Source of the DNA: Chersky-806 sp036502405
GTDB lineage: Bacteria; Actinomycetota; Acidimicrobiia; IMCC26256; JAENVU01
Reading direction: 5' to 3'
Length of the DNA: 64,000 nucleotides
Assembly: GCA_036502405.1 (NCBI GenBank)
Contig: DASXYP010000045.1
Span: 1 to 64,000 of the forward strand
Below are positions 7,635-16,163 of this stretch, one piece after another. The position numbers and the translations under genes were made by a program. The notes below the pieces were generated by a model. The model had not been told where the DNA came from. It made no database searches and saw only the letters and a program-made list of their open reading frames with translations. Position 1 is the first letter of the stretch. Each line of letters opens with the position of its first letter.

Positions 7635-9974
7635 TCACATGCCCGCGGGTCGGTCGGCGACGGTGCCGTCGGCGTGGAGGGCTGCGACGTCGGCCGTCGT
7701 GAGCCCGAGCAGCTCGGTCAGCACGGCATCGGTGTGCTCACCGAACGTCGGCGCCCGGCTCGTGATCCAGCGGTCGACGCCGGGGACGCGGAATGGTTGC
7801 GACGGGATGGGGATCGGCCCGGTCGCCGGGTGATCCACGAGCTCGTGGAAGCCGCGCGCCGCGAACTGCGGGTTGCGGACCGTGAGGCGTGGGTCGCGCG
7901 CCGGCGCGGCGGGGACCCCCACGGCGACCAGCTGCTCGACCGCGTCGTCGAGGTCACGCGTGGCCGCCCAGGCGCCGATCGCGTCGTCGAGCCGGTCGTG
8001 CGCGGCGCGGCGTCCGGCTTGGGAGCGCAACTCCGGGTCGGCGGCGAGGTCGGGCCGCGCGAGCCCTCCGGCGAGCGAGTCCCACTGAGCGTCGGTCGTG
8101 ACCGACACCGCGAGCCAGGGGTCGAACCCCTCGCACCGGTAGACGCCCTGGGGCGCCGCGAGCGCGCTGCGGTTGCCGTCGCGCTCGAGCAGGTGCTCGT
8201 GGGCGGTCCACTCGACGATCGCCTCCGCGGCGAGGGGGAGGGCGGCGTCGAACAACGAGGCTTCGACCAACGAGCCCTCACCGGTGCGCTCGCGCTCGTC
8301 GAGCGCGGCGAGCATCCCGATCACCGCGTGCAGCCCGCCGTTCGGGTCACACGGACCGCGTTGGATGCGCGGTTGGTCGTCCACGTGCCCGGTGACCCAC
8401 GCGAGGCTCGTCGCCTGCTCGATGTTCTGCGCGAAGCCGGGACGCTCGCGCCACGGACCGTCCAGCCCGAACGCCGGCATCCGCACCTGGATCGCGCGCG
8501 GGTTGGCCGCGTGCACGGCATCCCACGAGAGGCCGAGCTTGTCGAGGACGTGCGGCGTGAAGTTCTCGACCACCACGTCGACGTGCTGGATCAACGCGAG
8601 CGCGACCTCGCGGCCCCGCTCCGAGGTGAGGTCCAGCGCGAGGTCTCGCTTGTTCACGTTGATCGTGAGGAAGAACGGGCTGCGCTCCCACCAGTCCGGC
8701 CGCCCCGGGAAGGTCAGGCCGACCATGCGCATACCGTCCATGCGCGCCGGGCCTTCGACGTGGATCACGTCCGCGCCGAACGCCGCGAGCAGCTGCGTCG
8801 CCGCGGGCCCCGCCCACCAGGCCGTGAGGTCCAGCACCCGGAGCCCGGTGAGCGGCCGTCCGAGGGGAACGGCGTCGCCGGGCGGCGGGAGGACCGCACC
8901 GCGCCGGCGCCACCGCGGGACGCCGGACGCGGCCGCCGACGGGTCGGACGCGGGCTCGGGGGCGGGACCCCGGCCGCCGTCGAGCCGCCACGGACGGCGC
9001 GGCATCCGGAACGTGCCCCCCGGGTCGGCCACGAGGCTGTCGCGGGCGATGACGTGGTCGAGCTCGGTCACCGTGCGGCCGTCGCAGACCGGAGCCACCG
9101 GAACGTTGTGCGCGAGCGCGGCGTCGATGATCTCGTCGGTGGTGCGCGCCGACGTCCACCCGGTGACCAGCGGCTGCCACTCGTCGATGCGGCTCATGCG
9201 GGCACCCGCCAGCATGTACTCGCCGCTGTCGGCCAGGTCATCACGGCCGATCATCCGGAGGAAGCCCTCGATCTGGTGCGGCGCGTTCGTGTTGAAGCCC
9301 ACCCATCCGTCCGCCGTGGGTTCGATCGACGGGGTCTCGAACGCACGCGGGCCGGTCGTCGGCTCGAGGTCCACGCCCGGCTCGATGGCGTGGAAGACGT
9401 CCATGAAGTTCGCGGCGCCGACGTTCGTGACCTCCGCCTGCGAAAGGTCGACGAGCGCGCCGGGTCCGCCCGTGCGCCGGCCGCGCCAGAGGGCCAGCGC
9501 GACGGTCGCGGCGAAGGCACCGGCGAGCCACTCCGTGGTGCGGCCCCCCATCTGGACCGGCTCGTCTCCCGCCCGGCCGCGGATCGCCAGCGCACCGCTG
9601 TCGGCCTGCAGGGTGAGGTCGCTCGCCGGCCGATCGGCGTAGGGACCGTCGAGGCCGTAGGGCGTGATCGCGACGATCACCATTCCAGGATCGGCGGCGG
9701 CAGCCGCGCGCACCTCGTCACGTTCGTGGGACTCGGGCGTCACGAGCCAGACGTCGGCCCCGGCGTCGGTCACCGATGTCCCGTCGAGCCGCACGCACCC
9801 CTGACCCTGGCGCAGGTAGACGGTCAGCGGCGCGTTCGGCGCCAGCTCCGGATCATCGCCGTCGCGCAGGCTCCGCACGACCTCCGCGCCGGCCTGGTGC
9901 AGCAGCAGCGCGGCGTACGCGCCGGCGATGCCGGTGGTCGAGTCGAGGACCCGGGGCGCGACTGGTTCGACCAT
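7635..9974 (-). CDS. Tandem two-domain class III (CaiB/BaiF) CoA-transferase
   Basis: 779 residues: an N-terminal CaiB/BaiF unit (about 1-340), a Pro/Arg-rich linker, and a second unit (about 375-779). The second unit has GLRVLDLTAWWAGP and FGADVIHVEGP, and VEASLFDAALPL puts Asp576 at the catalytic position. In the first unit the equivalent stretch VDLSQAEVTN has Glu181 instead. Family members move CoA between carboxylic acids, with the Asp forming the enzyme anhydride. This half-active fusion could work as an internal pseudodimer. First gene of the operon with amidohydrolase and enoyl-CoA hydratase. Confidence 0.88.
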   Translation of the reverse strand: MVEPVAPRVLDSTTGIAGAYAALLLHQAGAEVVRSLRDGDDPELAPNAPLTVYLRQGQGCVRLDGTSVTDAGADVWLVTPESHERDEVRAAAAADPGMVIVAITPYGLDGPYADRPASDLTLQADSGALAIRGRAGDEPVQMGGRTTEWLAGAFAATVALALWRGRRTGGPGALVDLSQAEVTNVGAANFMDVFHAIEPGVDLEPTTGPRAFETPSIEPTADGWVGFNTNAPHQIEGFLRMIGRDDLADSGEYMLAGARMSRIDEWQPLVTGWTSARTTDEIIDAALAHNVPVAPVCDGRTVTELDHVIARDSLVADPGGTFRMPRRPWRLDGGRGPAPEPASDPSAAASGVPRWRRRGAVLPPPGDAVPLGRPLTGLRVLDLTAWWAGPAATQLLAAFGADVIHVEGPARMDGMRMVGLTFPGRPDWWERSPFFLTINVNKRDLALDLTSERGREVALALIQHVDVVVENFTPHVLDKLGLSWDAVHAANPRAIQVRMPAFGLDGPWRERPGFAQNIEQATSLAWVTGHVDDQPRIQRGPCDPNGGLHAVIGMLAALDERERTGEGSLVEASLFDAALPLAAEAIVEWTAHEHLLERDGNRSALAAPQGVYRCEGFDPWLAVSVTTDAQWDSLAGGLARPDLAADPELRSQAGRRAAHDRLDDAIGAWAATRDLDDAVEQLVAVGVPAAPARDPRLTVRNPQFAARGFHELVDHPATGPIPIPSQPFRVPGVDRWITSRAPTFGEHTDAVLTELLGLTTADVAALHADGTVADRPAGM

Positions 9975-10019
9975 GACCGGGAACCTACCGACTCACCAGC
10001 AGCACGGGCGAGAAACCCC

Positions 10020-10107
10020 GTCGAGCGGCGGAGAACTTCGAGGTCAGCCGCCGCTCGCCCGCGGATCCGACCCCGAGCAGTCGAGCGGCGGAGAACTTCG
10101 AGGTCAG
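10020..10107. repeat. 28-bp perfect direct repeat, two copies with 60-bp period
   Basis: Copies at 10020-10047 and 10080-10107 are identical over 28 bases (core GAGCGGCGGAGAACTTCG). The stop codon of the upstream amidohydrolase gene (10104-10106) lies inside the second copy. AGCGGCGG at 10024-10031 can pair with CCGCCGCT at 10048-10055, giving an 8-bp stem next to copy one. The layout resembles a REP-like intergenic element or 3' processing site. Whether it recurs elsewhere in the genome cannot be seen here. Confidence 0.85.
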
Positions 10108-11330
10108 GTCCGGTCGAGCGAGAGCATCTCGATCGCGTTGCCGCGCAGGACCTTGTACGCCACCTCGTCGTCGAAGCCGGCGAGCATCTTCTCGACGTAC
10201 GCCTTCGAGTGCGGCCACGTCGTGTCCGTGTGCGGGTAGTCGGTCTCGAAGCAGATGTTGTCGGGACCGACGTACTCGAGCGAGTAGAGGCCGTGGTGGT
10301 CCGCGGTGAAGCAGCCGTAGACCCGCCCGTAGTAGTAGGTCGACGGCGGCTCCGGGAGGACCTCCTTGGAGCGCTGCCAGCTGTTGTGCTGCTCCCAGAT
10401 CGTGTCGGCGCGCTCGAGCGCGTAGGGGATCCAGCCGATCTGGCCCTCCGAGAACGCGATCTTGAGATTCGGGTACTCGATGAGCTTGCGCGAGAACAGC
10501 CAGTCCGCCAGCGACGCCATCGAGTTGTTGAATGCGATCATCGCGTTCGCCCCGGTCGGCGCGTCGGGTGAGGCCATCGGGTCCGTCGATGACGAGCCGA
10601 CGTGCATGCACACCGTCACCGCGGCGTCGTTGCAAACGTCCCAGAGCGGATCCCAGTACCCCGAGTGGATCGTCGGCAGCTTGAGGCGGTGCGGCATCTC
10701 GCTGAAGCAGATCGCGTGCACGCCGCGCGCAGCGTTGCGCAGAGTCTCCTGCGCCGCGAGCTCGACGTCCCACAGCGGGATGATGCAGAGGGGGATGTTG
10801 ACGCCGCCCGACGGCTCGCACCACTCCTCGACCATCCAGTCGTTGTACGCCTGGACGCACGCGAGGCCGAGCTCCTTGTCCTCGCCCTCGTAGAAGGTCT
10901 GCCCGCAGAAGCGCGGGAACGTCGGGAACGGTAGCGAACCGTCGGTCCAGTTGAGCGCGAGGTCCGCCACGCGCGCGTCGCGCTCGTAGCAGCCGGGCCG
11001 CATCTCGTCGTAGGTGAGCGCGGTCATCGTCATCTGGTCGCGGTCGAACTCGGTGTTCTCGCCCTCGCCGGTCGTCGCCGACTGCGGGATCGCGACGAAC
11101 CGCTTGTGGACGTAGATGAGCTGGTCCTCGTAGTACCAGGCATCGCCCCACATCCCCTCGGGGTCCTCCGACATCTCGTACTTGGCGCCCTTGCGCAGCT
11201 TGAACTTGCCCCAGCGCTTGCGCTCGACGCGCGGGCCGGCGGCCCGGTACTGCTCGGGGAGCCAGGTCTGCCAGACGTGCGGCGGCTCGACGACGTGGTC
11301 GTCGACGCTGATGATCTTGGGAGGCTCCAT
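10104..11330 (-). CDS. Amidohydrolase family 2 metal-dependent hydrolase (paralogue of the 20902 gene)
   Basis: 408 residues. Metal-site landmarks are IISVDDHVVEPPHVW (D-x-H), VCMHVGSSS (His) and CFETDYPHTDTTWP (Asp). It is strikingly similar along its whole length to the protein at 20902-22125, sharing for example RPGCYERDARV and SEGQIGWIPY. This suggests recent duplication or two related substrates. A 22-bp palindrome 28 bp upstream of the start is shared in its core with the paralogue promoter. It is transcribed towards the CoA-transferase operon but separated by the 28-bp repeats. Confidence 0.88.
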   Translation of the reverse strand: MEPPKIISVDDHVVEPPHVWQTWLPEQYRAAGPRVERKRWGKFKLRKGAKYEMSEDPEGMWGDAWYYEDQLIYVHKRFVAIPQSATTGEGENTEFDRDQMTMTALTYDEMRPGCYERDARVADLALNWTDGSLPFPTFPRFCGQTFYEGEDKELGLACVQAYNDWMVEEWCEPSGGVNIPLCIIPLWDVELAAQETLRNAARGVHAICFSEMPHRLKLPTIHSGYWDPLWDVCNDAAVTVCMHVGSSSTDPMASPDAPTGANAMIAFNNSMASLADWLFSRKLIEYPNLKIAFSEGQIGWIPYALERADTIWEQHNSWQRSKEVLPEPPSTYYYGRVYGCFTADHHGLYSLEYVGPDNICFETDYPHTDTTWPHSKAYVEKMLAGFDDEVAYKVLRGNAIEMLSLDRT

Positions 11331-11357
11331 GGCGAACCCTTCGGGTCGTGTGAGGTT

Positions 11358-11379
11358 GACCTGACGTTAGCGTCAGGTC
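11358..11379. promoter_or_regulatory. 22-bp palindrome, TetR-type operator candidate
   Basis: GACCTGACG at 11358-11366 and CGTCAGGTC at 11371-11379 are perfect inverted arms around TTAG. It lies 28 bp before the start of the amidohydrolase gene. The core CTGACG-N4-CGTCAG recurs at 20852-20867 before the paralogous gene. The size and symmetry fit a TetR-family dimer site; the regulator is unknown. Confidence 0.6.
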
Positions 11380-11423
11380 GGACCCGATCGCATGGCGAAC
11401 CCGTTCCGGCGCCGTCCGACGGC

Positions 11424-11849
11424 TCAGGTGACGGGCGCGAGCTTGGTTCGGCGCAGCGAGATCACGAGGTAGCTCGCGAGGGACACGATCGCGAGCACCT
11501 CGGCCACCATGGCGATCACGGCCTCGCTCGACCAGCCGCTCTCCGTGAACCCGAGCAGGCCGGAGGTCCGCGCCAGCGTGTACCCGGCGATCGCCGCGGC
11601 CGCGAACAGGATCCCCAACGCGGCCGCGGGCGTGGCGAGCCGCTCATAGCGCAAGGAGAGGGCCAGCGCCTCGGCGATCAGCAGCCCGGCGACCGCGTTC
11701 AGCGCGAAGGAGCGACTGATGTCGATCCCCGCGAGCCGGTCGATGCTGATGCCGCGATATCCACCCCAGAAGTACAGGTAGAAGTGCATGTAGCCGGTGG
11801 CCAGGACGGCGGCCGCGCCGACGATGAGGAGACCCCGCCGGGTGTCCAT
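11424..11849 (-). CDS. Four-helix integral membrane protein of unknown function
   Basis: 141 residues with about four hydrophobic helices (roughly residues 7-22, 45-65, 70-90 and 110-132). ATG 11849 overlaps the stop of the cupredoxin gene (ATGA); a GTG one codon earlier is possible. The loop MHFYLYFWGGYRGI contains aromatic and His residues. I do not recognise a family. Coupling to a secreted copper-protein gene suggests a role in membrane copper handling or electron transfer; this is inference. Confidence 0.65.
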   Translation of the reverse strand: MDTRRGLLIVGAAAVLATGYMHFYLYFWGGYRGISIDRLAGIDISRSFALNAVAGLLIAEALALSLRYERLATPAAALGILFAAAAIAGYTLARTSGLLGFTESGWSSEAVIAMVAEVLAIVSLASYLVISLRRTKLAPVT

Positions 11850-12214
11850 CACTTCACCACCAGGGTGCCGGTCATGTAGTTGTGGATCTTGCAGTAGAAC
11901 GCGAACGTCCCGGCGTCGTTCAAGCGGATCCTCCCCTGCGCGCCACCGCTCAGATCACCGGTGTTGAAGCTGCCGTTCCGAGCCGAGAGCGTGTGGGTCG
12001 TCCCGTCGGAATTGGTGACCTTGACGGTCGTTCCCTTCGCCACGCTGAGCGTCTGCGGGTGGAACGAGAAATTCTTGATCACGATCGAGTGCGCACCGGC
12101 GTTCGCGACGGTCGCGTCGCTCGGGCCCTCGACCGCACGCGTGACCACGACGGCGATCAATGCCACGATCGGCACTATGAGCACGACCAGCGCGGCGGGT
12201 GGTCGACGAGCCAT
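11849..12214 (-). CDS. Membrane-anchored cupredoxin (plastocyanin/azurin-like)
   Basis: 121 residues. ATG 12214 is chosen because AAGGAGGG lies 5 bases upstream; an in-frame ATG 7 codons earlier has no such site. Residues 6-27 form a signal anchor. The mature part is a type I copper domain with ligand pattern His in THTLSARNG, then Cys, His and Met in FAFYCKIHNYMTGTLVV. It is probably extracytoplasmic and may carry electrons. First gene of a two-gene operon with the membrane protein. Confidence 0.88.
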   Translation of the reverse strand: MARRPPAALVVLIVPIVALIAVVVTRAVEGPSDATVANAGAHSIVIKNFSFHPQTLSVAKGTTVKVTNSDGTTHTLSARNGSFNTGDLSGGAQGRIRLNDAGTFAFYCKIHNYMTGTLVVK

Positions 12215-12312
12215 CACACCCTCCTTCGCCATCACTACGGTGGTTCGTCACCGACGGATGGCCGGATGACGGCGAAACCCGCCGATCGTGCCAAGAACGG
12301 GGCCGCCGTGGA

Positions 12313-12777
12313 TCAGCCCCGGGAGCGTGAGATGCCGGCCGCCTTGAGGTCGTCCGCGGGAACTCCGGCCGCACGCCAGGTCGCGTACGAGATGTTCTTG
12401 CGCTCCCCATAGACCTTCGCGTGCTTCACGAACTCCCGTCGAAGGGACGAAAGGTCCACGATCACCTGACCGGAACCGGCCAGCTTTCCCTGAAGCGATT
12501 CCTTGTCGGCGAGCAGGTTCAACTTCTCGAATCCGCTCGCCTCCTTGAGCTGTTGGTCGATGAACGCGATCCGCTTCTCGACCGACTTGGGGTCGAGCTT
12601 GCGACCCCGCTTGGGCTTGCTGATCTCCAGCGCGTCCAGGTAGGCACGCACGTGGCGCGAGGCTTCGCGGCCCTGGGCCAGCGCCTGCTTGTGCTCCGCG
12701 CTCATCGTGCCGGGCTTGGGGCCCCGGCTGGTGCGCTTCGCGGGGGCTTTCTTGGTGGAGCGCTTGGCCGGCGGCAT
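12313..12777 (-). CDS. Lys-rich actinobacterial conserved hypothetical protein
   Basis: 154 residues from ATG 12777, preceded by GAGGAAA. The first 25 residues are a Lys/Arg/Pro-rich basic tail. The middle is a helical pair (MSAEHKQALAQGREASRHVRAYL and KSVEKRIAFIDQQLKEA). The end SYATWRAAGVPADDLKAAGI resembles a helix-turn-helix-like motif seen in small actinobacterial proteins of unknown function. The tail suggests nucleic-acid binding, but no function is known to me. Confidence 0.75.
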   Translation of the reverse strand: MPPAKRSTKKAPAKRTSRGPKPGTMSAEHKQALAQGREASRHVRAYLDALEISKPKRGRKLDPKSVEKRIAFIDQQLKEASGFEKLNLLADKESLQGKLAGSGQVIVDLSSLRREFVKHAKVYGERKNISYATWRAAGVPADDLKAAGISRSRG

Positions 12778-12882
12778 CTCGTGTTTCCTCAATGTCGGGG
12801 GCTGCCCTCCGGGCATCATACCGAGAAATCCCGCGCGCTCAAATGGTGCTCAGCACCGCCAAGATCCCGACCGCATACCGCG

Positions 12883-13638
12883 TCAGAACCGCGCAACACG
12901 CTGGCGTTGCGGGACCGCGCGGCCTAGCGGACCCAGCTTGTAATGCGATCGCACCGCCGCCATCCGACGCGCGAAGTGCGTCACGCATTCGTCGTCTGGT
13001 TCAGCGAAGCCGTCGAAGAACGACGCGGCGCCCTCGACGCGCGCGTCGAGGAACGTGCGCCGCAAGACGCGCGCCTCGGCGGCGGAGAGATCGCCGCGCG
13101 CGTACACGAGCGGTCCCGGAAGATCCGCGTCGACTGCGACCGCGCGGGTGCGGACCGCTTCGGCGGGGTGACGGGCCAGGACCCGGTCCCACACCATCCC
13201 GACGTCGACCCGACCCTCGACGACAGCCGCGAGGAGGTCGTCGAACCCGGTGCAGGCTCGGAACGGGAGCGCACCACCGGCCGGCACCTCCTCGATCAAC
13301 GTGATCATCGGTGCCCAGTAGCTCGTCGTGCAGTACTCGTTGATGAAGCCGATCGCGCTCGTCGCGAGGATGTCGAGCGTCACCTCGGGTGCGTCGGCGC
13401 GGACGACGAGCTTGCTCGCGAGGGTGGTGGACCCCCGGGCCGTGCCCTGGGCGATCAGCGTGTGACCGATCCCGGCCAGTGACCCGAGGATGCCCGCGGG
13501 CGCGAAGCACGCGTCGACGTCGCCGCGTTCGAACGCTCCGAGCATCCGGCCGACGTCGTGGAAGGCCGTGGACTCGATCGCCCAGCTCGAAGCGATCGCT
13601 GCCGGGAGACCGAGGTTGTCGTCGTAGGCGAGGCGCAT
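12883..13638 (-). CDS. PhnD-like phosphate/phosphonate-type substrate-binding fold protein, no signal peptide
   Basis: 251 residues beginning MRLAYDDNLGLPAAIASSWAIE. ALGAFERGDVDACFAPAG-type and VVEGRVDVGMVWDRVL segments match the two-lobed PhnD-like fold. Secreted phosphonate-binding proteins have an export signal, but none is visible here, and no transporter genes flank it. It may be a cytosolic ligand binder or an enzyme of this fold. The start ATG 13638 has a poor ribosome-binding site. Confidence 0.7.
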   Translation of the reverse strand: MRLAYDDNLGLPAAIASSWAIESTAFHDVGRMLGAFERGDVDACFAPAGILGSLAGIGHTLIAQGTARGSTTLASKLVVRADAPEVTLDILATSAIGFINEYCTTSYWAPMITLIEEVPAGGALPFRACTGFDDLLAAVVEGRVDVGMVWDRVLARHPAEAVRTRAVAVDADLPGPLVYARGDLSAAEARVLRRTFLDARVEGAASFFDGFAEPDDECVTHFARRMAAVRSHYKLGPLGRAVPQRQRVARF

Positions 13639-13712
13639 CGATCTGGTCTCGGCGCGCGTCGCTCCGAGGTTGAACCCGGAACGGCCTCAGCCGGCGACGG
13701 CGAACGGGCCGC

Positions 13713-13832
13713 TCAGTCGGCGGTGATGCGCTCGCAGTGGTGACAGACCGGAACCGGTTCGGCCCGCATCTCCAGGAAGGCCGTGGGCGGGCGGCTGAGC
13801 TCGAGCGGGCGGGAGCAGTGGGGGCAGGTCAT
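13713..13832 (-). CDS. 39-residue zinc-ribbon microprotein
   Basis: ATG 13832 to TGA 13713 encodes 39 residues. CPHC at residues 3-6 and CHHC at 30-33 are two Cys-x2-Cys knuckles, the typical layout of a one-zinc ribbon. The third codon position is strongly GC, as expected of a real gene. Function is unknown; similar stand-alone ribbons act as protein or nucleic-acid binding modules. Confidence 0.6.
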   Translation of the reverse strand: MTCPHCSRPLELSRPPTAFLEMRAEPVPVCHHCERITAD

Positions 13833-14042
13833 GACCCCAGAGGTGCCCGGCTGCCCGCCGGCTCAACCGCGTCGGCGGGGCATTCTCACGCCGTTCACGA
13901 TCGGCCCGCCGGCGCGGGGTCGGATCTGGCCGATTCGCGGCAACGATCAGGTTTGAGCCCGGCGCCGACTGGAAACCCCTGTGAAGACGGCCGGTGACGG
14001 TCGCCACCACCACAGCTGCTTCCTGACCCGGGGGGAATCGGA

Positions 14043-14528
14043 ATGCGCAGAGGACTCGTCGCCGCCGCGGTGCTGTCGATCGCGTTGCTCACCGCCTTCA
14101 CGGGCTGCGATCCGAGCCCGGCGCCGCCGACGCCCGTCGCCAAGGCGGATCTCCAGGCGTGGCAGGCGAAGCTGGAGGTCGTGGTCGCGGCGCCGACCCC
14201 GCCGCCGATCGCCCGGCAGCTGCTCAACATCGCGATCCGCGCCGGCGTGCCCGTGGCGTGTCCCGTCATCACCTCGCAGGCCGCGGACGCGTACAAGCCG
14301 TTCGTGACCGGCACCTGCGACGCGATCGTGGCCAGCAACGACCCGTTCACGACCACGACGAGCCTGTTGCCCGCCCTGTGCGCCGGCAACCCACCCCTCG
14401 GCGCGACCATCTTCCCGAACCTGAAGCCCGTGCTGATCGCGACCTGCCCGCTGCTCGTCCAGCTCATCCCGTTGCTGAACCTGACCCAGTACGTCCCGGG
14501 ATTCGGGACCCCCGCGCCAACCGGGTAG
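14043..14528 (+). CDS. Putative lipoprotein of unknown function
   Basis: 161 residues. Residues 1-22 are a lipoprotein signal: RR, hydrophobic core, lipobox TAFTGC with Cys22. The mature part is Ala/Pro-rich with four further Cys (VACPVI, GTCDAI, ALCAGN, ATCPLL), which could form two disulfides outside the membrane. I recognise no family. GGGGGGAATCGGA precedes the ATG. It converges with the next gene, only 4 bp apart. Confidence 0.75.
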   Translation: MRRGLVAAAVLSIALLTAFTGCDPSPAPPTPVAKADLQAWQAKLEVVVAAPTPPPIARQLLNIAIRAGVPVACPVITSQAADAYKPFVTGTCDAIVASNDPFTTTTSLLPALCAGNPPLGATIFPNLKPVLIATCPLLVQLIPLLNLTQYVPGFGTPAPTG

Positions 14529-14532
14529 GAGC

Positions 14533-15546
14533 TCAGGCGGCGAGCGACGCGGGAAGCGGAGCAAGGAGGGCGGTCGTGTCGTCCGTCCAGGCGTCCATCA
14601 TGCTCACCGCCATGCGCCGCTCGACGGCCATGAGCGCGCGGGCCCCGAACAGGATCAGGCCACCGGCGTAGGGCTCGGACTCCAGCAGCCCGCCGACGAG
14701 CTCTCGTTGCGCGAGCTGCTCGTGCCAGGCGTCGGCGGTCACGTGCACGTCGTAGAAGCGACGCGCGCTCGGCCCGAGTCCCAGCCGGCTCAAGGTCGCC
14801 GAGTAGCGCGTCATCGGCGTCACGGACGTCATCTCGAACAGCGCGAGGTGCCCGGCGCACGCGGCCCGCCACCTTCGGTGCAACCCCAGCATCGTCACCA
14901 GGTTCCCGGTGGCGAGCGTGGACCCGGGGAGGAGGTCCCGGTAGGCGCCGTAGCGTGGGTCCAGCCCGAGCGCGGTCATCGTCGTCGCGAACAGCTCGGC
15001 GTGCATCGCGGCCGCCCGGCCCCCGCCGTACTCGTCGTGCTGGATCTCCACCGCCGCAGCCTTCGCCCGGCCCCGCAGCCGCGGGATCATCCACGTGTGC
15101 GGATCGGCCTCCTTGCGCTGGTACTCGGAGCGGTGCACGCAGAACTCGCGGAAGTGCTCCCGTCGCCCGTGCTGCTCCATGTGCTGCGAGAGCGACGGGC
15201 CGTCGGCGGCGGCCAGATCGAGCAGCGCCGGGACGACCTCGTCGGCCTCGACGGAAGTCGGCGGTCCGACCTCGTCCTCGAGCCGACCCACGAAGGCCTC
15301 CTCGAGCCGGGCCCGGAAGCCCAGGAGCGTCGGATGCCACTCCCAGCCGTCGTCGACCCCCGCGAACGACTCGTAGTGGAGCTCGTAGCAACACGTGAGC
15401 GCGAGCTGGGCGTCATCGTCGGCGAGCAGGTCCACGCCGCCGACGTCAGGGAACCGTACGGACCGCGGGTCGCGTCGGAGCGCGTCGACGATGGACTCGC
15501 TCAAGGGTCCTCGGGGCCGGGGCAGCGGCGGGCGGGGCGAGCTCAA
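14533..15546 (-). CDS. Iron-containing redox enzyme family protein (haem-oxygenase-like fold)
   Basis: 337 residues. The pattern CYELHYESFAGVDDGWEW, then EIQHDEYGGGRAAAMHAELFATTM and YDVHVTADAWHEQL, gives the Glu/His/Asp ligands of the diiron haem-oxygenase-like (HDO) superfamily. Members carry out oxidative cleavage or desaturation of small molecules. TTG 15546 overlaps the stop of the response regulator gene (TTGA); there is no Shine-Dalgarno, so coupled translation is likely. Its product is unknown. Confidence 0.83.
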   Translation of the reverse strand: MSSPRPPLPRPRGPLSESIVDALRRDPRSVRFPDVGGVDLLADDDAQLALTCCYELHYESFAGVDDGWEWHPTLLGFRARLEEAFVGRLEDEVGPPTSVEADEVVPALLDLAAADGPSLSQHMEQHGRREHFREFCVHRSEYQRKEADPHTWMIPRLRGRAKAAAVEIQHDEYGGGRAAAMHAELFATTMTALGLDPRYGAYRDLLPGSTLATGNLVTMLGLHRRWRAACAGHLALFEMTSVTPMTRYSATLSRLGLGPSARRFYDVHVTADAWHEQLAQRELVGGLLESEPYAGGLILFGARALMAVERRMAVSMMDAWTDDTTALLAPLPASLAA

Positions 15547-16163
15547 TGGTCGAAGTCGGTTGTTCGGTGCACGAAGTTGCTCGCCTCGACTCGGTTGCGC
15601 ACCCCGAGCTTGGCGAAGACCTGCGCCACGTAGCTCTTGATCGTCTCGGCACTGAGGTAGAGCGCGGCGGCGATCTCCCGGTTCGTGCGACCCTCCGCCA
15701 GGAGCGTCAACACCTGGCTCTCGCGCTCGGTCAGGCCCGAGCCCTTGCCGGGCCAGGCGAGATCGGCGCTGGCCGCCTTCGGCGTCGCGGTCCCGGCCAC
15801 GACGTCCTCACCGTTCGCGACCCGCACCAGCGCGTCGGCGATCTCTTCCCCCCGCAGCGCCTTCGAGATGAAGCCCGACGCGCCGGCCGCCCGGCCGTCG
15901 GCGATCAGGTCCGGCGAGAGGTCGAGCCCGAACACCGCGACCCGATGGATGTGCGGGTCGGCAACGAGCGTCCGCAGCGCGTCGGCGGCCACGCCGGCCC
16001 GCCCGTACAGGTCGTAGAGCGCGACGTCGACGTCCGCCACCACCGGCTCCCCCACGATGATCGCCGCGCAGACCTGGAGCCGATCGGGATAGCCGCGCAG
16101 GAGATGCTCAAGACCCGCGACCACGAGCTCGTAGTCGTTCACGCACGCGATCCGCACCGGCAT
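15543..16163 (-). CDS. Response regulator, receiver plus LuxR-type HTH
   Basis: 206 residues from ATG 16163. The N-terminal receiver-like domain keeps Asp51 (ALYDLYG) and Lys101 (GFISKAL), but has one acidic residue (Asp10) where two are usual. The usual Thr/Ser strand reads VAVFGLD. The C-terminal LuxR HTH has LTERESQVLTLLAEGRTNREIA and SAETIKSYVAQVFAKLG. No histidine kinase is adjacent. It is coupled to the haem-oxygenase-fold gene, which it may control. Confidence 0.85.
   Translation of the reverse strand: MPVRIACVNDYELVVAGLEHLLRGYPDRLQVCAAIIVGEPVVADVDVALYDLYGRAGVAADALRTLVADPHIHRVAVFGLDLSPDLIADGRAAGASGFISKALRGEEIADALVRVANGEDVVAGTATPKAASADLAWPGKGSGLTERESQVLTLLAEGRTNREIAAALYLSAETIKSYVAQVFAKLGVRNRVEASNFVHRTTDFDH

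Noticed and set aside
7455..10571. A plus-strand open frame of over 1000 codons
   Set aside because: It is the antisense shadow of the CoA-transferase and amidohydrolase genes; composition is Arg/Val/Asp-rich with no motifs.
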